Below, piece after piece: positions 1 through 6,894 of a stretch of DNA of 27,182 nt. The translations under genes were made by a program, and so were the position numbers. The notes beneath the pieces were generated by a model. The model searched no databases, had not been told where the DNA came from, and worked only from the letters and a program-made list of their open reading frames with translations. The DNA is from an uncultured Coriobacteriaceae bacterium (GTDB lineage: Bacteria > Actinomycetota > Coriobacteriia > Coriobacteriales > Atopobiaceae), in NCBI GenBank assembly GCA_900549525.1, contig UWSJ01000015.1, positions 1 to 27,182 of the forward strand, written 5' to 3'. How positions within the stretch are numbered: the first letter of the stretch is position 1; every line of letters begins with the position of its first letter.

Positions 1-68
1 TGAGCCCCCATTGCGGCAAGGGCAAGAAGCTTCGGGCCAAGCGCCTGGAGAAGGCAGGACTTGCGTAG
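1..68 (+). CDS. 3' end of an unidentified protein gene
   Basis: The reading frame is open from the window edge to a TAG at 66-68 and ends in SPHCGKGKKLRAKRLEKAGLA in two overlapping readings: the visible tail is about 21 residues, with a Cys-rich then strongly basic character (HCGKGKK, KRLEK). A terminator starts 20 bases after the stop, which supports a real gene end on this strand. Too little is visible to assign a family; a zinc-ribbon or nucleic-acid-binding tail is possible but unproven. Confidence 0.55.
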   Translation, partial: SPHCGKGKKLRAKRLEKAGLA

Positions 69-88
69 GCACACAGTGGCGCGCATGA

Positions 89-141
89 CGAAGGGCGGGC
101 ACGACGTAGAATCGCCGTGCCCGCCCTTCGAATCTTCTCTT
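89..141 (+). terminator. Rho-independent terminator, 15-bp stem
   Basis: Arms 89-103 and 116-130 are perfectly complementary (CGAAGGGCGGGCACG and its complement) around a 12-base loop, followed by a T-rich run (AATCTTCTCTT). It lies between the end of the + strand gene at 68 and the convergent end of gldA at 147. On the minus strand no T-run follows, so it acts best for the + strand, though the long stem may also stop gldA transcripts. Confidence 0.85.
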
Positions 142-146
142 CTGCC

Positions 147-1241
147 TTAGTCGAGGTAGTAGTGGCCAATGGCGTCGGCGCCGAGGATGGCGTCGGCAAC
201 CATCTCGGGCGTGACCTCGAACGGCATGTTGCCCATGGTGTCACCCGGTGCGCAGGCCGTCTCGGCCACCACCATGGCCTTCTCGCGCGTGAGTTCCTCG
301 ACGCCGAGCTCGGCCATCGTGACCGGAAGGCCCACCTCGATGCAGAACCCGATGACCTCCTCGAGCTTCTCGAGCTCCACGTCCTCGAGCACGAGCTGGG
401 CAAGCGCGCCAAACGCCACCTTCTCGCCGTGGTAGTACGGACGGCACTCCGGCAGGCGCGTGAGGCCATTGTGGATGGCGTGCGCCGCAGCCAGCCCCGA
501 GCACTCGAAGCCTATGCCGGACAGCAGGGTGTTTGCCTCGATCACGCGGTCGACCGCCGGGGTGAGCACGCCCGCCTCCAGCGCGATGCGCGCCTTCACG
601 CCGTCGGAGATGAGCGTCTTGTAGCAAAGCTTCGCGAGGGCGAGCGACGCCATGCCACCCTTGCCGCCAGCACAGGTGTCGGCGTCGGAGGCGTGGGCCG
701 CACGGGCCTCGAAGTACGTGGCGAGGGCGTCGCCCATGCCGCACACCGTGAGGCGCACCGGGCTGTCGGCGATCACGCGCGTGTCGACGAGCACGATGTT
801 GGGGCTCGCGGGCAGGTACAGGTAGCGGTCGAACTCGCCGTCGTCCGTGTAGAGCACCGAAAGCGCGCTGCAGGGCGCGTCAGAGGAGGCGATGGTGGGG
901 CAGATGACGACGGGAGTGCCCAGGTAGTAGGCCGTTGCCTTGGCCGAATCGAGGATCTTGCCGCCGCCGATGCCCACCACGACGTCACAGGAGCTCTCGC
1001 GCGCGACGTCGGCGAGCCTCGTCACCTCGGACTCCGAGCACTCGCCACGGAAGTCGACGTAGACCGGCGTCACGGAGCTGTCCTCGAAGCTCGTCTCGAC
1101 CTTCTCGCCGACGCGCTCGCGCCCGACGGGCGTGTTGATGACGAGCGCCGTGGTGCCGAGGGGCTCGACATAGCCCCCGAGACGAGCTAGCTCGTCGGAT
1201 CCCTGGACGTACTTGCTGGGACTGCTGAAGATCTTGGGCAT
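147..1241 (-). CDS. gldA: Glycerol dehydrogenase (iron/zinc-type alcohol dehydrogenase family)
   Basis: A 364-residue NAD-dependent glycerol dehydrogenase, oxidising glycerol to dihydroxyacetone in the cytoplasm, or running in reverse to dispose of reductant. The nucleotide-binding GIGGGK is at 90-95, followed by the family SSDAPCSALSVLYTDDGEF stretch starting at 119. The three metal ligands line up with those known from the Bacillus enzyme: Asp171 (GMGDAL), His254 (AAAHAIHNG) and His271 (YYHGEK). Length is typical. The open frame runs upstream to 1550, but the start at 1241 is chosen because the protein begins with the normal MPKIFSSPSKYVQG and AGAGGA sits 6 bases ahead. It is monocistronic, with its own 5' region facing the tRNA gene. 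Whether the physiological substrate is glycerol or another small diol cannot be told from sequence. Confidence 0.95.
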   Translation of the reverse strand: MPKIFSSPSKYVQGSDELARLGGYVEPLGTTALVINTPVGRERVGEKVETSFEDSSVTPVYVDFRGECSESEVTRLADVARESSCDVVVGIGGGKILDSAKATAYYLGTPVVICPTIASSDAPCSALSVLYTDDGEFDRYLYLPASPNIVLVDTRVIADSPVRLTVCGMGDALATYFEARAAHASDADTCAGGKGGMASLALAKLCYKTLISDGVKARIALEAGVLTPAVDRVIEANTLLSGIGFECSGLAAAHAIHNGLTRLPECRPYYHGEKVAFGALAQLVLEDVELEKLEEVIGFCIEVGLPVTMAELGVEELTREKAMVVAETACAPGDTMGNMPFEVTPEMVADAILGADAIGHYYLD

Positions 1242-1461
1242 GATGGTTCCTCTCGTGGCGCTTCGAACGATGGGGCTGCCCTGTCGATGCCAATGCCCTA
1301 GACATGACGACGGAGGCCCCGCAACGGCGACCTCCTCGGCTGTAGCCCTGTGTGAGTTGACTCCCCTAGTTCTTTTCGTGGAACGAGTGTAGCCGCGGAG
1401 AGCAAGCCCTGCAGAGGACGAGTCGGCGGATGGGTGCGCCCCCGCCACGGGCGGCGGGGCG

Positions 1462-1490
1462 GCATTACCGGCTGTCGGACAATTGGTCAA
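1462..1490 (-). promoter_or_regulatory. Candidate gldA promoter
   Basis: Read on the minus strand, TTGACC (1490-1485) is followed after 17 bases by TAATGC (1467-1462). The -35 is good and the -10 poor. It lies 220 bases before the gldA start, leaving a long leader. The spot is A/T-rich and overlaps a short quasi-palindrome GACCAATTGTC that could bind a regulator. Confidence 0.3.
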
Positions 1491-1495
1491 AAAAG

Positions 1496-1526
1496 TTGTT
1501 GCGCAGCTGTACGTATTTGATATAGT
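1496..1526 (+). promoter_or_regulatory. Candidate promoter of tRNA-Phe
   Basis: TTGTTG at 1496-1501 and TATAGT at 1521-1526, in an A/T-rich patch that ends 26 bases before the mature tRNA 5' end. The spacing of 19 is longer than ideal, but the -10 matches the consensus at 5 of 6 positions. Confidence 0.5.
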
Positions 1527-1552
1527 TAACGAGCTCGCTTGAAGCAGCACTC

Positions 1553-1628
1553 GGCTGGGTAGCTCAGTTGGTAGAGCAGGGGACTGAAAATCCCCGTGTC
1601 AGGGGTTCGATTCCCTTCCCAGCCACCA
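1553..1628 (+). tRNA. tRNA-Phe (anticodon GAA)
   Basis: A complete 76-base tRNA with genome-encoded CCA. The acceptor stem GGCTGGG/CCCAGCC is perfect. The D arm is GCTC-AGTTGGTA-GAGC. The anticodon stem GGGGA/TCCCC holds the loop CTGAAAA, anticodon GAA. The T arm is AGGGG-TTCGATT-CCCTT, then discriminator A and CCA. It has its own promoter and terminator, so it is a single-gene unit. Confidence 0.97.
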
Positions 1629-1638
1629 TCGAACTCGC

Positions 1639-1670
1639 AGGTCGGGAGCCTATCGCTCCCGACCTTTTTT
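1639..1670 (+). terminator. Terminator of tRNA-Phe
   Basis: A 10-bp perfect stem (AGGTCGGGAG at 1639-1648 with 1656-1665), 7-base loop, then a run of six T ending at 1670. On the minus strand there is no T-run, so it should not stop transcripts of the convergent pilus operon ending at 1695. Confidence 0.9.
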
Positions 1671-1694
1671 ATGTGCGCGCTCAGCCCCTCCCCC

Positions 1695-2393
1695 TCACGA
1701 CAAAGACGCGCTGGCCCGCGAGACCGTCGCTCCACCCGCACAAGCCCTCGCCTCGGGCGACGGCACAAGACGAACCGTAACGCCCGAGCCGCGTAGTTCC
1801 AGGACGTCTCCCACCACGAGACGGCAGGTTCCCGCAAGCGGGCGCCCGTTGAGCAATGCGGGGTTCGTGGCCCCAAGATCGCGGACAAAGGCCCCTCCCC
1901 GGCATCGCTCGATGGCGAGATGGCGGCGCGACACCGCCTGCGCCGATACGACGAGGTCGTTGCCCTCCTCCCTGCCGAGCGTCATGCCCGCCGCCGGCAC
2001 CACGCAGCTCACCTCGAGGCCCGGCCCGCACGCCCTAATCCACGGCGCGCCCGCCTCGTCCGCAATCGGATGCAGCACGAGGGTGTCCGAGGGCCCGCCT
2101 CCCCGCGCCGTGCCCGATGCGGATGCTCGTGGAGGGCCTTCCGCCACCTGGGTGGCATCCGACCAGACGTCCTCGTCCTCCCAGAGCTCGTCGAGAGAGC
2201 CCCAAACCTCGTCGAGGCCCGGTTCCTCCATTTCGGCCTCGCCACCTGGTTCCTCAAAATAGACGTCTTCGCAGGTGTCGGAGTGCACCCCGCTTCGCTG
2301 CCCGCCACCCTTGAAGTCATAAAGGCAGCCATAACAAACGTCCATGTCCGAGAAAAGACCCGCCCCGCACCTCGGGCACGTCTTGGTCATCAT
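1695..2393 (-). CDS. Zinc-ribbon and FHA-domain protein, last gene of the Tad operon
   Basis: About 232 residues. The N-terminus has a treble-clef-like zinc ribbon, CPRCG...CYGC, within the first 25 residues. An acidic low-complexity linker (about 35-105, rich in E and D) follows. The C-terminal FHA domain (about 125-210) shows the phosphothreonine-binding signature: GRE..ND, SRRHL and DLGATNPALLNG. FHA domains bind phosphothreonine peptides, so this is a candidate adaptor linking Ser/Thr kinase signalling to the pilus; that role is inference. Two starts are possible. ATG at 2393 follows the DUF192 stop by 10 bases with GAGGA 7 bases upstream. ATG at 2447, with GGAGGG upstream, would overlap the previous gene by 44 bases and add 18 residues with no visible domain. 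No membrane segment is seen. Confidence 0.85.
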   Translation of the reverse strand: MMTKTCPRCGAGLFSDMDVCYGCLYDFKGGGQRSGVHSDTCEDVYFEEPGGEAEMEEPGLDEVWGSLDELWEDEDVWSDATQVAEGPPRASASGTARGGGPSDTLVLHPIADEAGAPWIRACGPGLEVSCVVPAAGMTLGREEGNDLVVSAQAVSRRHLAIERCRGGAFVRDLGATNPALLNGRPLAGTCRLVVGDVLELRGSGVTVRLVPSPEARACAGGATVSRASASLS

Positions 2394-2403
2394 CCCTGCG
2401 TCC

Positions 2404-2823
2404 TCACCCACGTCGAACACTCCCTTTCGAAAGCTCACGCCATCCAAGGCCCTCCACTACGAGGCTTTCGCCAACGGCGGGCCAGGGATCGTCACTGGTC
2501 GGCCGCTCGAGGGCGACCCTCGCCGACACACGGCCCACGACCCTACCGGGCGGCAGAGCCCGCCACGACCCGACGACGAGCCCCTCCCCATCAACGAGGG
2601 CAACGTCGATGGGATACGCCATCCCGATCGTATGCACCGAGCGACACCGGCAGAGCGCGACGGGCCGAGTGCTCGGGCCATGCGCCCTCGTCCCGAGCAG
2701 ACCCACAAGCCGCTCGACCGCGCTTGAAAGCACGGAGAACCTAACCGCACGCTTGGCATCCCCGTCACCACGCATCGTGATAAGAACGGACGGCCGCCCA
2801 TCTTGCGACCACGACGCCCTCAC
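2404..2823 (-). CDS. DUF192-like small protein in the Tad operon
   Basis: 139 residues, GTG start whose GTGA overlaps the stop of the preceding TadE-like gene. The central part (about 56-105: CRCRSVHTIGMAYPIDVALVDGEG, then VVGSWRALPPGRV and ARVALERP) resembles the DUF192 core, in which a W-M-K-N-T-like strand leads into PLDVAFID-type and vV-type strands. The usual FWMKNT is replaced by CRSVHTIGM, so the match is to the fold pattern rather than to all conserved residues. DUF192 function is unknown. There is no signal peptide or membrane segment, so it should be cytoplasmic. It lies between a pseudopilin and the FHA protein, which suggests a role in assembly or regulation rather than structure. 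Confidence 0.7.
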   Translation of the reverse strand: MRASWSQDGRPSVLITMRGDGDAKRAVRFSVLSSAVERLVGLLGTRAHGPSTRPVALCRCRSVHTIGMAYPIDVALVDGEGLVVGSWRALPPGRVVGRVSARVALERPTSDDPWPAVGESLVVEGLGWRELSKGSVRRG

Positions 2824-3308
2824 GTGACCACCGCCGACCGGTAGCGGTCGACCACGACCGTGCGCTCATGGACCATCCAGGCCGGGGCCACATACCCAAC
2901 CCCGGCGACCTGAGCCGACGACGGCCATGGCCGATACCGAAGCACGCACACGTAGCGAACCGACCCGGCGGCAAGGTCGAGCGTGGCATGACCGCCTGGA
3001 CTCGTTCGCCCCTCCACGCGTACCTCGACCTCGAACGGCCCCGAACCCATCGCCTCCTCGACCGCGTCTTGCACCTCCGCCGTCCCGACCTCCGTCACGG
3101 AACTCCCCGAAGGCGACGACCCGTGCACAAGAACCGCGTCCGGCGCGACGCGGTCAAATCGCGCACAGAGCTCCGTGAAGTGCATCAGGTTGACCACACA
3201 GAGGGCCACCACGACGACGACCGGGACAAGCAGGGCAAGCTCGACGGCCATCTGGCCCGACGTCTCCAAGAGCCCGAACGGGGGCGGGGCGGGCGCTCGG
3301 GCGCTCAC
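2820..3308 (-). CDS. TadE-like pseudopilin (distal copy)
   Basis: 162 residues with GTG start; GTGA overlaps the stop of the TadG-like gene, and the stop in turn overlaps the next GTG. A class III (prepilin-type) signal is visible: SG|QMAVELALLVP, with Gly18 before the expected cut and Glu at +5, then a hydrophobic helix (VVVVVALCVVNLMHF). After the helix comes an exported domain of about 115 residues with no known motif. TadE-family minor pilins are processed by the prepilin peptidase and help initiate or cap Flp pili. Confidence in the TadE family rests on the signal, the helix and the operon position. Confidence 0.85.
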   Translation of the reverse strand: MSARAPAPPPFGLLETSGQMAVELALLVPVVVVVALCVVNLMHFTELCARFDRVAPDAVLVHGSSPSGSSVTEVGTAEVQDAVEEAMGSGPFEVEVRVEGRTSPGGHATLDLAAGSVRYVCVLRYRPWPSSAQVAGVGYVAPAWMVHERTVVVDRYRSAVVT

Positions 3309-5434
3309 GACGCCACCCCGAGCAGGTCGCCCACGTTCAGCGTGAGCGGAACGGTGAGGTCGGTGCCGGGGATCGGCAGCTCCGCAACCGTGAAGGTAAC
3401 CTCGCCGAGCTCGTTGACGACCTCCTGCCCAAGGGCCCGTGCCAGCTCAGCGGGGTCACCCGAATCGGGCAGCTTTCCCACGAGCTCGCGCGCCGTGCCC
3501 AGCGACTCAAGCCCCGCCTTGTCGAGCACGTTCTGGGTGTTCGTTAGTACGGGCTTTCTGAGCCTGAGGTCTGCGGGCTCGAAGCCGGCCGCGCGAATGA
3601 CGTCCCGCACCCGGTCACGTAGCCAGGATGCCGCAGAACCGCCTGGCACGCCCTCCAAGGCCGACACTGCCTGGTCGGCTGCCGAGGACAGGCCGTCTGC
3701 CGCAGCCCCGTAGCCAACGAGCAGCCCTCCCCATAGCCTCCCGATGCTTCCGAGCACACCAGCCCCGCCTGCGCCCAGCCGCGAGGACAGGGTCTCGAAC
3801 AGACGGCTGAGCGAGTCGTTTCCCCGGGCGTCATCATCCGGGGCGAGCGTCGCCGCAGAGACCGCCGCGCCCGCCGGAAGCCGGGCGGAGTCCACGAACG
3901 TCGAGGCAAGTTCTTCGGGGGTCGTCGTGCCGGGTCCACGCACCACCACGGCGACGCAACCCCAGGCACCAGGCGGGCAAAGCTTGGGGCGCGGGACGGA
4001 AAGCGAGGACAGCGCGTCATCGAAGGCGTCCGCCCCCTCGTCGGCGACGTCCCGGAGCGTTCCTTCGGCCTCCACGAGCTCCTCGGCCGCCCGCTCGTAG
4101 GCTTGGGACGCCTCCACGAGACGCCTCCAGTGGTGCTCGAAGCCGTTGTCGACGCTCGTCGACGCCGAGGCCACCCTGCCAAGGTCGGTTGCGTCCATCT
4201 GGCACGCGTCACACGTCCGCACGAACGACGAGTCGAGCTCGGAGAGAGACGCCGTCCCGGCTGCGGGGCCTTCAGCACCCGGACACGAGACGTCCGCGTG
4301 CAACGTCCTGCCCAGGGCCTCGCTGGAGCACGGCCAGCGCGAATCGGTGTAGAGCCTGGTGGCCCGCATGTCCGAAGTGTTCTTTGGGAGCGACGGAAGC
4401 CGGACGGTCACGCGCCCGTCCGCATGCTCCGTGTAGCTCCCCGCCCTTACCTCGGCGAGGGCGTACTCGTAGAACGCTCGGCGGCAGGCGGAGTCCGTGA
4501 GCGCGTCTGGCGTCTGGCCGTCCGGCGCCTCGGAGGCAAGCCGCGCCGCGTAATAGGCGCGAGCACGCATGAGCGCCGCGCCGAACGTCCACGTCTCCGG
4601 AGACGGGTAGTCGGGGTTGCTCGCCCCCGAGAGTCCCGCGAGCGCCCCGGCGCGCTCCCTCATGCTCCGCGGCTCCCCGCCGCAGTCGGCAATCCATCCC
4701 TCGCGCTTCGCGTCGTCCGCACGCTCCCTCGCCTCCCGCGCCTCCTCCGAGGCCTCCTGCAGGTCATCCGAGACGTCGGCGAGTTCCTCGGAGTCAACTT
4801 CGGCGTCAAGCGCCGAGAAGTCCGTCTCGGAGGTCTGGGGGAAGGGGATGGCACACCCCACGTAACCTATCGACTCGGTCTCGTTGGCGTTTGCCACCGC
4901 ATGCGACCGCGTGACGATTGCCAGAGGGAGGGTCTTCTCGAGCGACCGCAGCCCCTTCGCCGCCGAGGTGGCGAAGCGCTGGCGGGCGTCGAGCACCTTG
5001 AGGCCCGCCTTGACCGTGCCGGCGCCCGCACCCGCCAGCCCCGGCACCGCCGAGACCACGAGCCCCACGCCCATGGTGACCATGCCGGCGATGCCAAAGG
5101 TGAGCACGCAGGCGTCGAGCACGGTCGCCACCGTGACGTAGGAGCCCACCACGTTTGCCCCGGCAAGCGCCGCCGCGTCGGCCGTCACCTGCACGTCTGC
5201 CGAGCGGTTTTGCACCCATCCCGCCGTCGCAAGCGAGAGCGCCAAAGACAGGCTCACGAGCAGCGCGAGCGCCACGGCAACCGAGGTGTAACCGCCCTCC
5301 TCGTCAACGAAGGTGCCAATCCCCAGCTCGAGAAAGGGCCCACCGCTCGACGCCCCGTCCCCGTCTTCGGCAGGAATCCGAGGGCGAGCCACGAGCTTGC
5401 GCAGCTTATCCCCACACGGACGTCCACTCCTCAT
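3305..5434 (-). CDS. Large TadG-like Flp pilus assembly protein
   Basis: 709 residues. The frame stays open to 6124, but ATG 5434 is the start: GGAGGG lies 5 bases upstream, and sequence beyond it is antisense-type shadow of the neighbouring genes. After a 45-residue cytoplasmic segment comes EEGGYTSVAVALALLVSLSL, a single membrane helix (about 50-72), then the TadG N-terminal hallmark ADAAALAGANVV (85-96). A second hydrophobic, Gly/Ala-rich stretch covers about 108-140. A highly charged coiled-coil-like segment (ALDAEVDSEELADVSDDLQEA onward) follows, then a long external region with several Cys (for example SACRRAF, DACQMD, LCPPGAWGC) that could form disulfides. There is no von Willebrand A MIDAS motif. 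It overlaps the upstream TadE-like gene by 29 bases. It is far larger than the other TadE/TadG-like products here, and is a candidate pilus tip or surface protein. Confidence 0.85.
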   Translation of the reverse strand: MRSGRPCGDKLRKLVARPRIPAEDGDGASSGGPFLELGIGTFVDEEGGYTSVAVALALLVSLSLALSLATAGWVQNRSADVQVTADAAALAGANVVGSYVTVATVLDACVLTFGIAGMVTMGVGLVVSAVPGLAGAGAGTVKAGLKVLDARQRFATSAAKGLRSLEKTLPLAIVTRSHAVANANETESIGYVGCAIPFPQTSETDFSALDAEVDSEELADVSDDLQEASEEAREARERADDAKREGWIADCGGEPRSMRERAGALAGLSGASNPDYPSPETWTFGAALMRARAYYAARLASEAPDGQTPDALTDSACRRAFYEYALAEVRAGSYTEHADGRVTVRLPSLPKNTSDMRATRLYTDSRWPCSSEALGRTLHADVSCPGAEGPAAGTASLSELDSSFVRTCDACQMDATDLGRVASASTSVDNGFEHHWRRLVEASQAYERAAEELVEAEGTLRDVADEGADAFDDALSSLSVPRPKLCPPGAWGCVAVVVRGPGTTTPEELASTFVDSARLPAGAAVSAATLAPDDDARGNDSLSRLFETLSSRLGAGGAGVLGSIGRLWGGLLVGYGAAADGLSSAADQAVSALEGVPGGSAASWLRDRVRDVIRAAGFEPADLRLRKPVLTNTQNVLDKAGLESLGTARELVGKLPDSGDPAELARALGQEVVNELGEVTFTVAELPIPGTDLTVPLTLNVGDLLGVAS

Positions 5435-5918
5435 AGCCACCCTCCAACCATCCTGGCCTCGCCCCTCCCGTTGCACGAACACGCAGCACGACGTCATCCC
5501 CGTCCGTCTCCCCAAACGCCGAGGCGACAACCCCGACGACGGGCAGCGGACGAACACGCCCCACGACCTCGACCGCAACCCCCGACGAGGCGTCTCCCGC
5601 CAGCCCGATCTCCCACCCGTCGTCGCCACCGACGTGAAAGGCGGGAGCGTTCGGAACCGAGGCGAGCCTCCTGAGCACGTAGGACCGACACGCCTCCTCC
5701 GAGACGGAACCGCCCGGCTCCCTCGTCGCGAGGACGCGCACGCCCTCGGCCGCCGCCTGCTGCATGACGGCGCGCGTATACAGCACGAAGGCGGGCTGCA
5801 GCAGCACCGCCAAGAGCAGCATCGCGACGGGCAGCAAGGCCGCCGCCTCGACGCTTGCCTGCCCGACCTCCTCGCGCGCAACGACACGGCCGCCGAGGGC
5901 GCCCGGACCAAACGGCAT
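5406..5918 (-). CDS. TadE-like pseudopilin (proximal copy)
   Basis: 170 residues. ATG 5918 lies 4 bases after the stop of the preceding pilin gene, and the overlapping stop TGAGGGC serves as the ribosome site. The prepilin signal is EEVG|QASVEAAALLP, with Gly19 at the cut and Glu at +5, followed by a membrane helix (VAMLLLAVLLQPAFVLYTRAV). The mature domain runs on with QQAAAEGVRVLATREPGG and ends with VVLRVRATGGARPGW, a pattern common to TadE proteins (helix, then short beta-rich domain). Only three genes away is a second TadE-like protein, so the pair may form a heteromeric minor-pilin complex. Confidence 0.88.
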   Translation of the reverse strand: MPFGPGALGGRVVAREEVGQASVEAAALLPVAMLLLAVLLQPAFVLYTRAVMQQAAAEGVRVLATREPGGSVSEEACRSYVLRRLASVPNAPAFHVGGDDGWEIGLAGDASSGVAVEVVGRVRPLPVVGVVASAFGETDGDDVVLRVRATGGARPGWLEGGYEEWTSVWG

Positions 5919-5922
5919 GCCC

Positions 5923-6147
5923 TCAGAACAGCACAAGGTCCCTTGCCGCACCGAGGGGGTCTGCACTCTCCATTGCATGCGAGGCCGCCTCCTCCTGCGC
6001 GCGTTGGAGCGCACCCGACCGGGCAAGGCCCCAGATTGCCCCCAGCGACAGAATCGCCGCCATGAAGGCCACGAGCAGCAGGGCGTACTCGACCGTCGCC
6101 TGGCCCAGGCTCTCCCGAGCCCACCGCCGCGGGCTACTCCGTCGCAT
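5923..6147 (-). CDS. Second Flp-like pilin / short pseudopilin
   Basis: 74 residues, below the size many gene finders report. The sequence has a basic leader (MRRSSPRRWARESLG), a prepilin cut after Gly15, then QATVEYALLLVAFMAAILSL. The Glu-Tyr pair at +5/+6 is the Flp major pilin hallmark, not seen in the TadE-like proteins nearby. A short Ala/Glu-rich tail follows (about 35 residues). ATG 6147 overlaps the preceding gene by 14 bases, and its stop is 4 bases before the next start. It is either an alternative major pilin or a minor Flp subunit. The tail differs entirely from the first Flp protein (SADPLGAARDLVLF versus DNLQTLWTAITDGINSL). Confidence 0.85.
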   Translation of the reverse strand: MRRSSPRRWARESLGQATVEYALLLVAFMAAILSLGAIWGLARSGALQRAQEEAASHAMESADPLGAARDLVLF

Positions 6148-6697
6148 ACGATCGCCCCCATGCCTCGACCTCCATCCTTGCCACCTCCACCTCGCTCGCC
6201 GCATCGCCAACCTCCCGGACCAGGCACACGTCGACCCACCCCGGCCCCGAGGCGACGCACCCCCAGACCCTCCCGAGCAAATCGACCCAGCCCGCGCGGA
6301 CGAGGACGGCACCCGCCTCGCGATACCCCTCGACAACCCGCCTCGCGCACGCGGGCACATCGAGGGCGGCCGCGTACTCCTTCCGCTCGACGGGTGCCTC
6401 GGACAGCCCGGACGGCAAGGGGACGACGGGTGCGACGTCCAGACCTGTCTCGCCGAGCGAGATCCCGTCATCGGTCATGGAACCCCCTTCGTCCGCAAGA
6501 CCGCCCTCGCCCGTGGAGCCCTCCCCCTCGGCCTGCTCCTCCCCGCCTACTGGCCCCTCGACATCCGCTCCTGCCGGACCCTCGACGTCCGTGCCCGACG
6601 GGCTCCAGAAGACGAGCAGGGCCACGACAGCGAGCACGGTCGCGAGCAGCGCCACGATGCCGATGCGCCCCTGCCCCCTAGAGTGAGTTGATGCCAT
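6134..6697 (-). CDS. Membrane-anchored orphan protein of the Tad operon
   Basis: 187 residues, not recognised. A short basic N-terminus (MASTHSRGQGRIG) is followed by one membrane helix (IVALLATVLAVVALLVFW, about 13-30). Then comes a 70-residue acidic, Gly-rich linker with repeated DVEGP units, and a compact C-terminal domain of about 85 residues starting near KEYAAALDVPACARRVVEGY, with WGCVASGPGWVDVCLVREVG. It has no prepilin Glu+5, so it is probably anchored by its uncleaved helix with the C-terminal domain outside the membrane. It sits between the two Flp-like pilin genes and overlaps both neighbours (20 and 14 bases), which implies co-translation and a part in pilin handling or anchoring. 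No strong ribosome site precedes ATG 6697, consistent with translational coupling to flp. Confidence 0.8.
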   Translation of the reverse strand: MASTHSRGQGRIGIVALLATVLAVVALLVFWSPSGTDVEGPAGADVEGPVGGEEQAEGEGSTGEGGLADEGGSMTDDGISLGETGLDVAPVVPLPSGLSEAPVERKEYAAALDVPACARRVVEGYREAGAVLVRAGWVDLLGRVWGCVASGPGWVDVCLVREVGDAASEVEVARMEVEAWGRSYATE

Positions 6698-6869
6698 CGG
6701 TGATCGCTGTCCAGAGGGTCTGGAGGTTGTCCCGGAAGGCGGCCACGGCCACGATGGCCATCAGCACCAAAACGCCCACCAAGATCGCGTACTCCGTCGT
6801 CCCTTGACCGGACTCCTCGCACACGACGCAGGCCAACCTGCCTCCGCAACCCAGACGCAGCCCCTTCAT
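6678..6869 (-). CDS. flp: Flp major pilin
   Basis: 63 residues. The leader (MKGLRLGCGGRLACVVCEESG) is cut after Gly21, followed by QGTTEYAILVGVLVLMAIVAV. This is the canonical Flp motif G/XXXXEY with Glu at +5 and Tyr at +6, and the hydrophobic assembly helix follows. The mature pilin has about 42 residues, ending RDNLQTLWTAITDGINSL. AGAGGAG 6 bases before the ATG is the strongest ribosome site inside the operon, and a 25-base gap separates flp from tadC. Both fit the need for much more pilin than assembly protein. The leader contains two Cys, which is unusual. Confidence 0.95.
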   Translation of the reverse strand: MKGLRLGCGGRLACVVCEESGQGTTEYAILVGVLVLMAIVAVAAFRDNLQTLWTAITDGINSL

Positions 6870-6894
6870 GACGAACTCCTCTCTCGTCTCATCC

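Larger units (their letters stand above)
1242..1552. other. Divergent intergenic region between gldA and tRNA-Phe
   Basis: About 310 bases with no convincing gene. It holds the gldA leader (ribosome site next to 1241), a weak candidate gldA promoter at 1462-1490 and the tRNA promoter at 1496-1526. The stretch 1479-1530 is clearly A/T-richer than its surroundings, as expected for divergent promoters. Open frames crossing it have no family resemblance or codon bias. Confidence 0.6.

Noticed and set aside
117..1190. Long + strand open frame opposite gldA
   Set aside because: His/Arg/Val-rich antisense translation produced by the third-position GC bias of gldA; no ribosome site and overlaps the terminator.
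5435..6124. N-terminal extension of the TadG-like frame
   Set aside because: It runs through two other pilus genes in a different frame and gives Arg/Cys/Ser-rich sequence without domains; a good start with GGAGGG exists at 5434.
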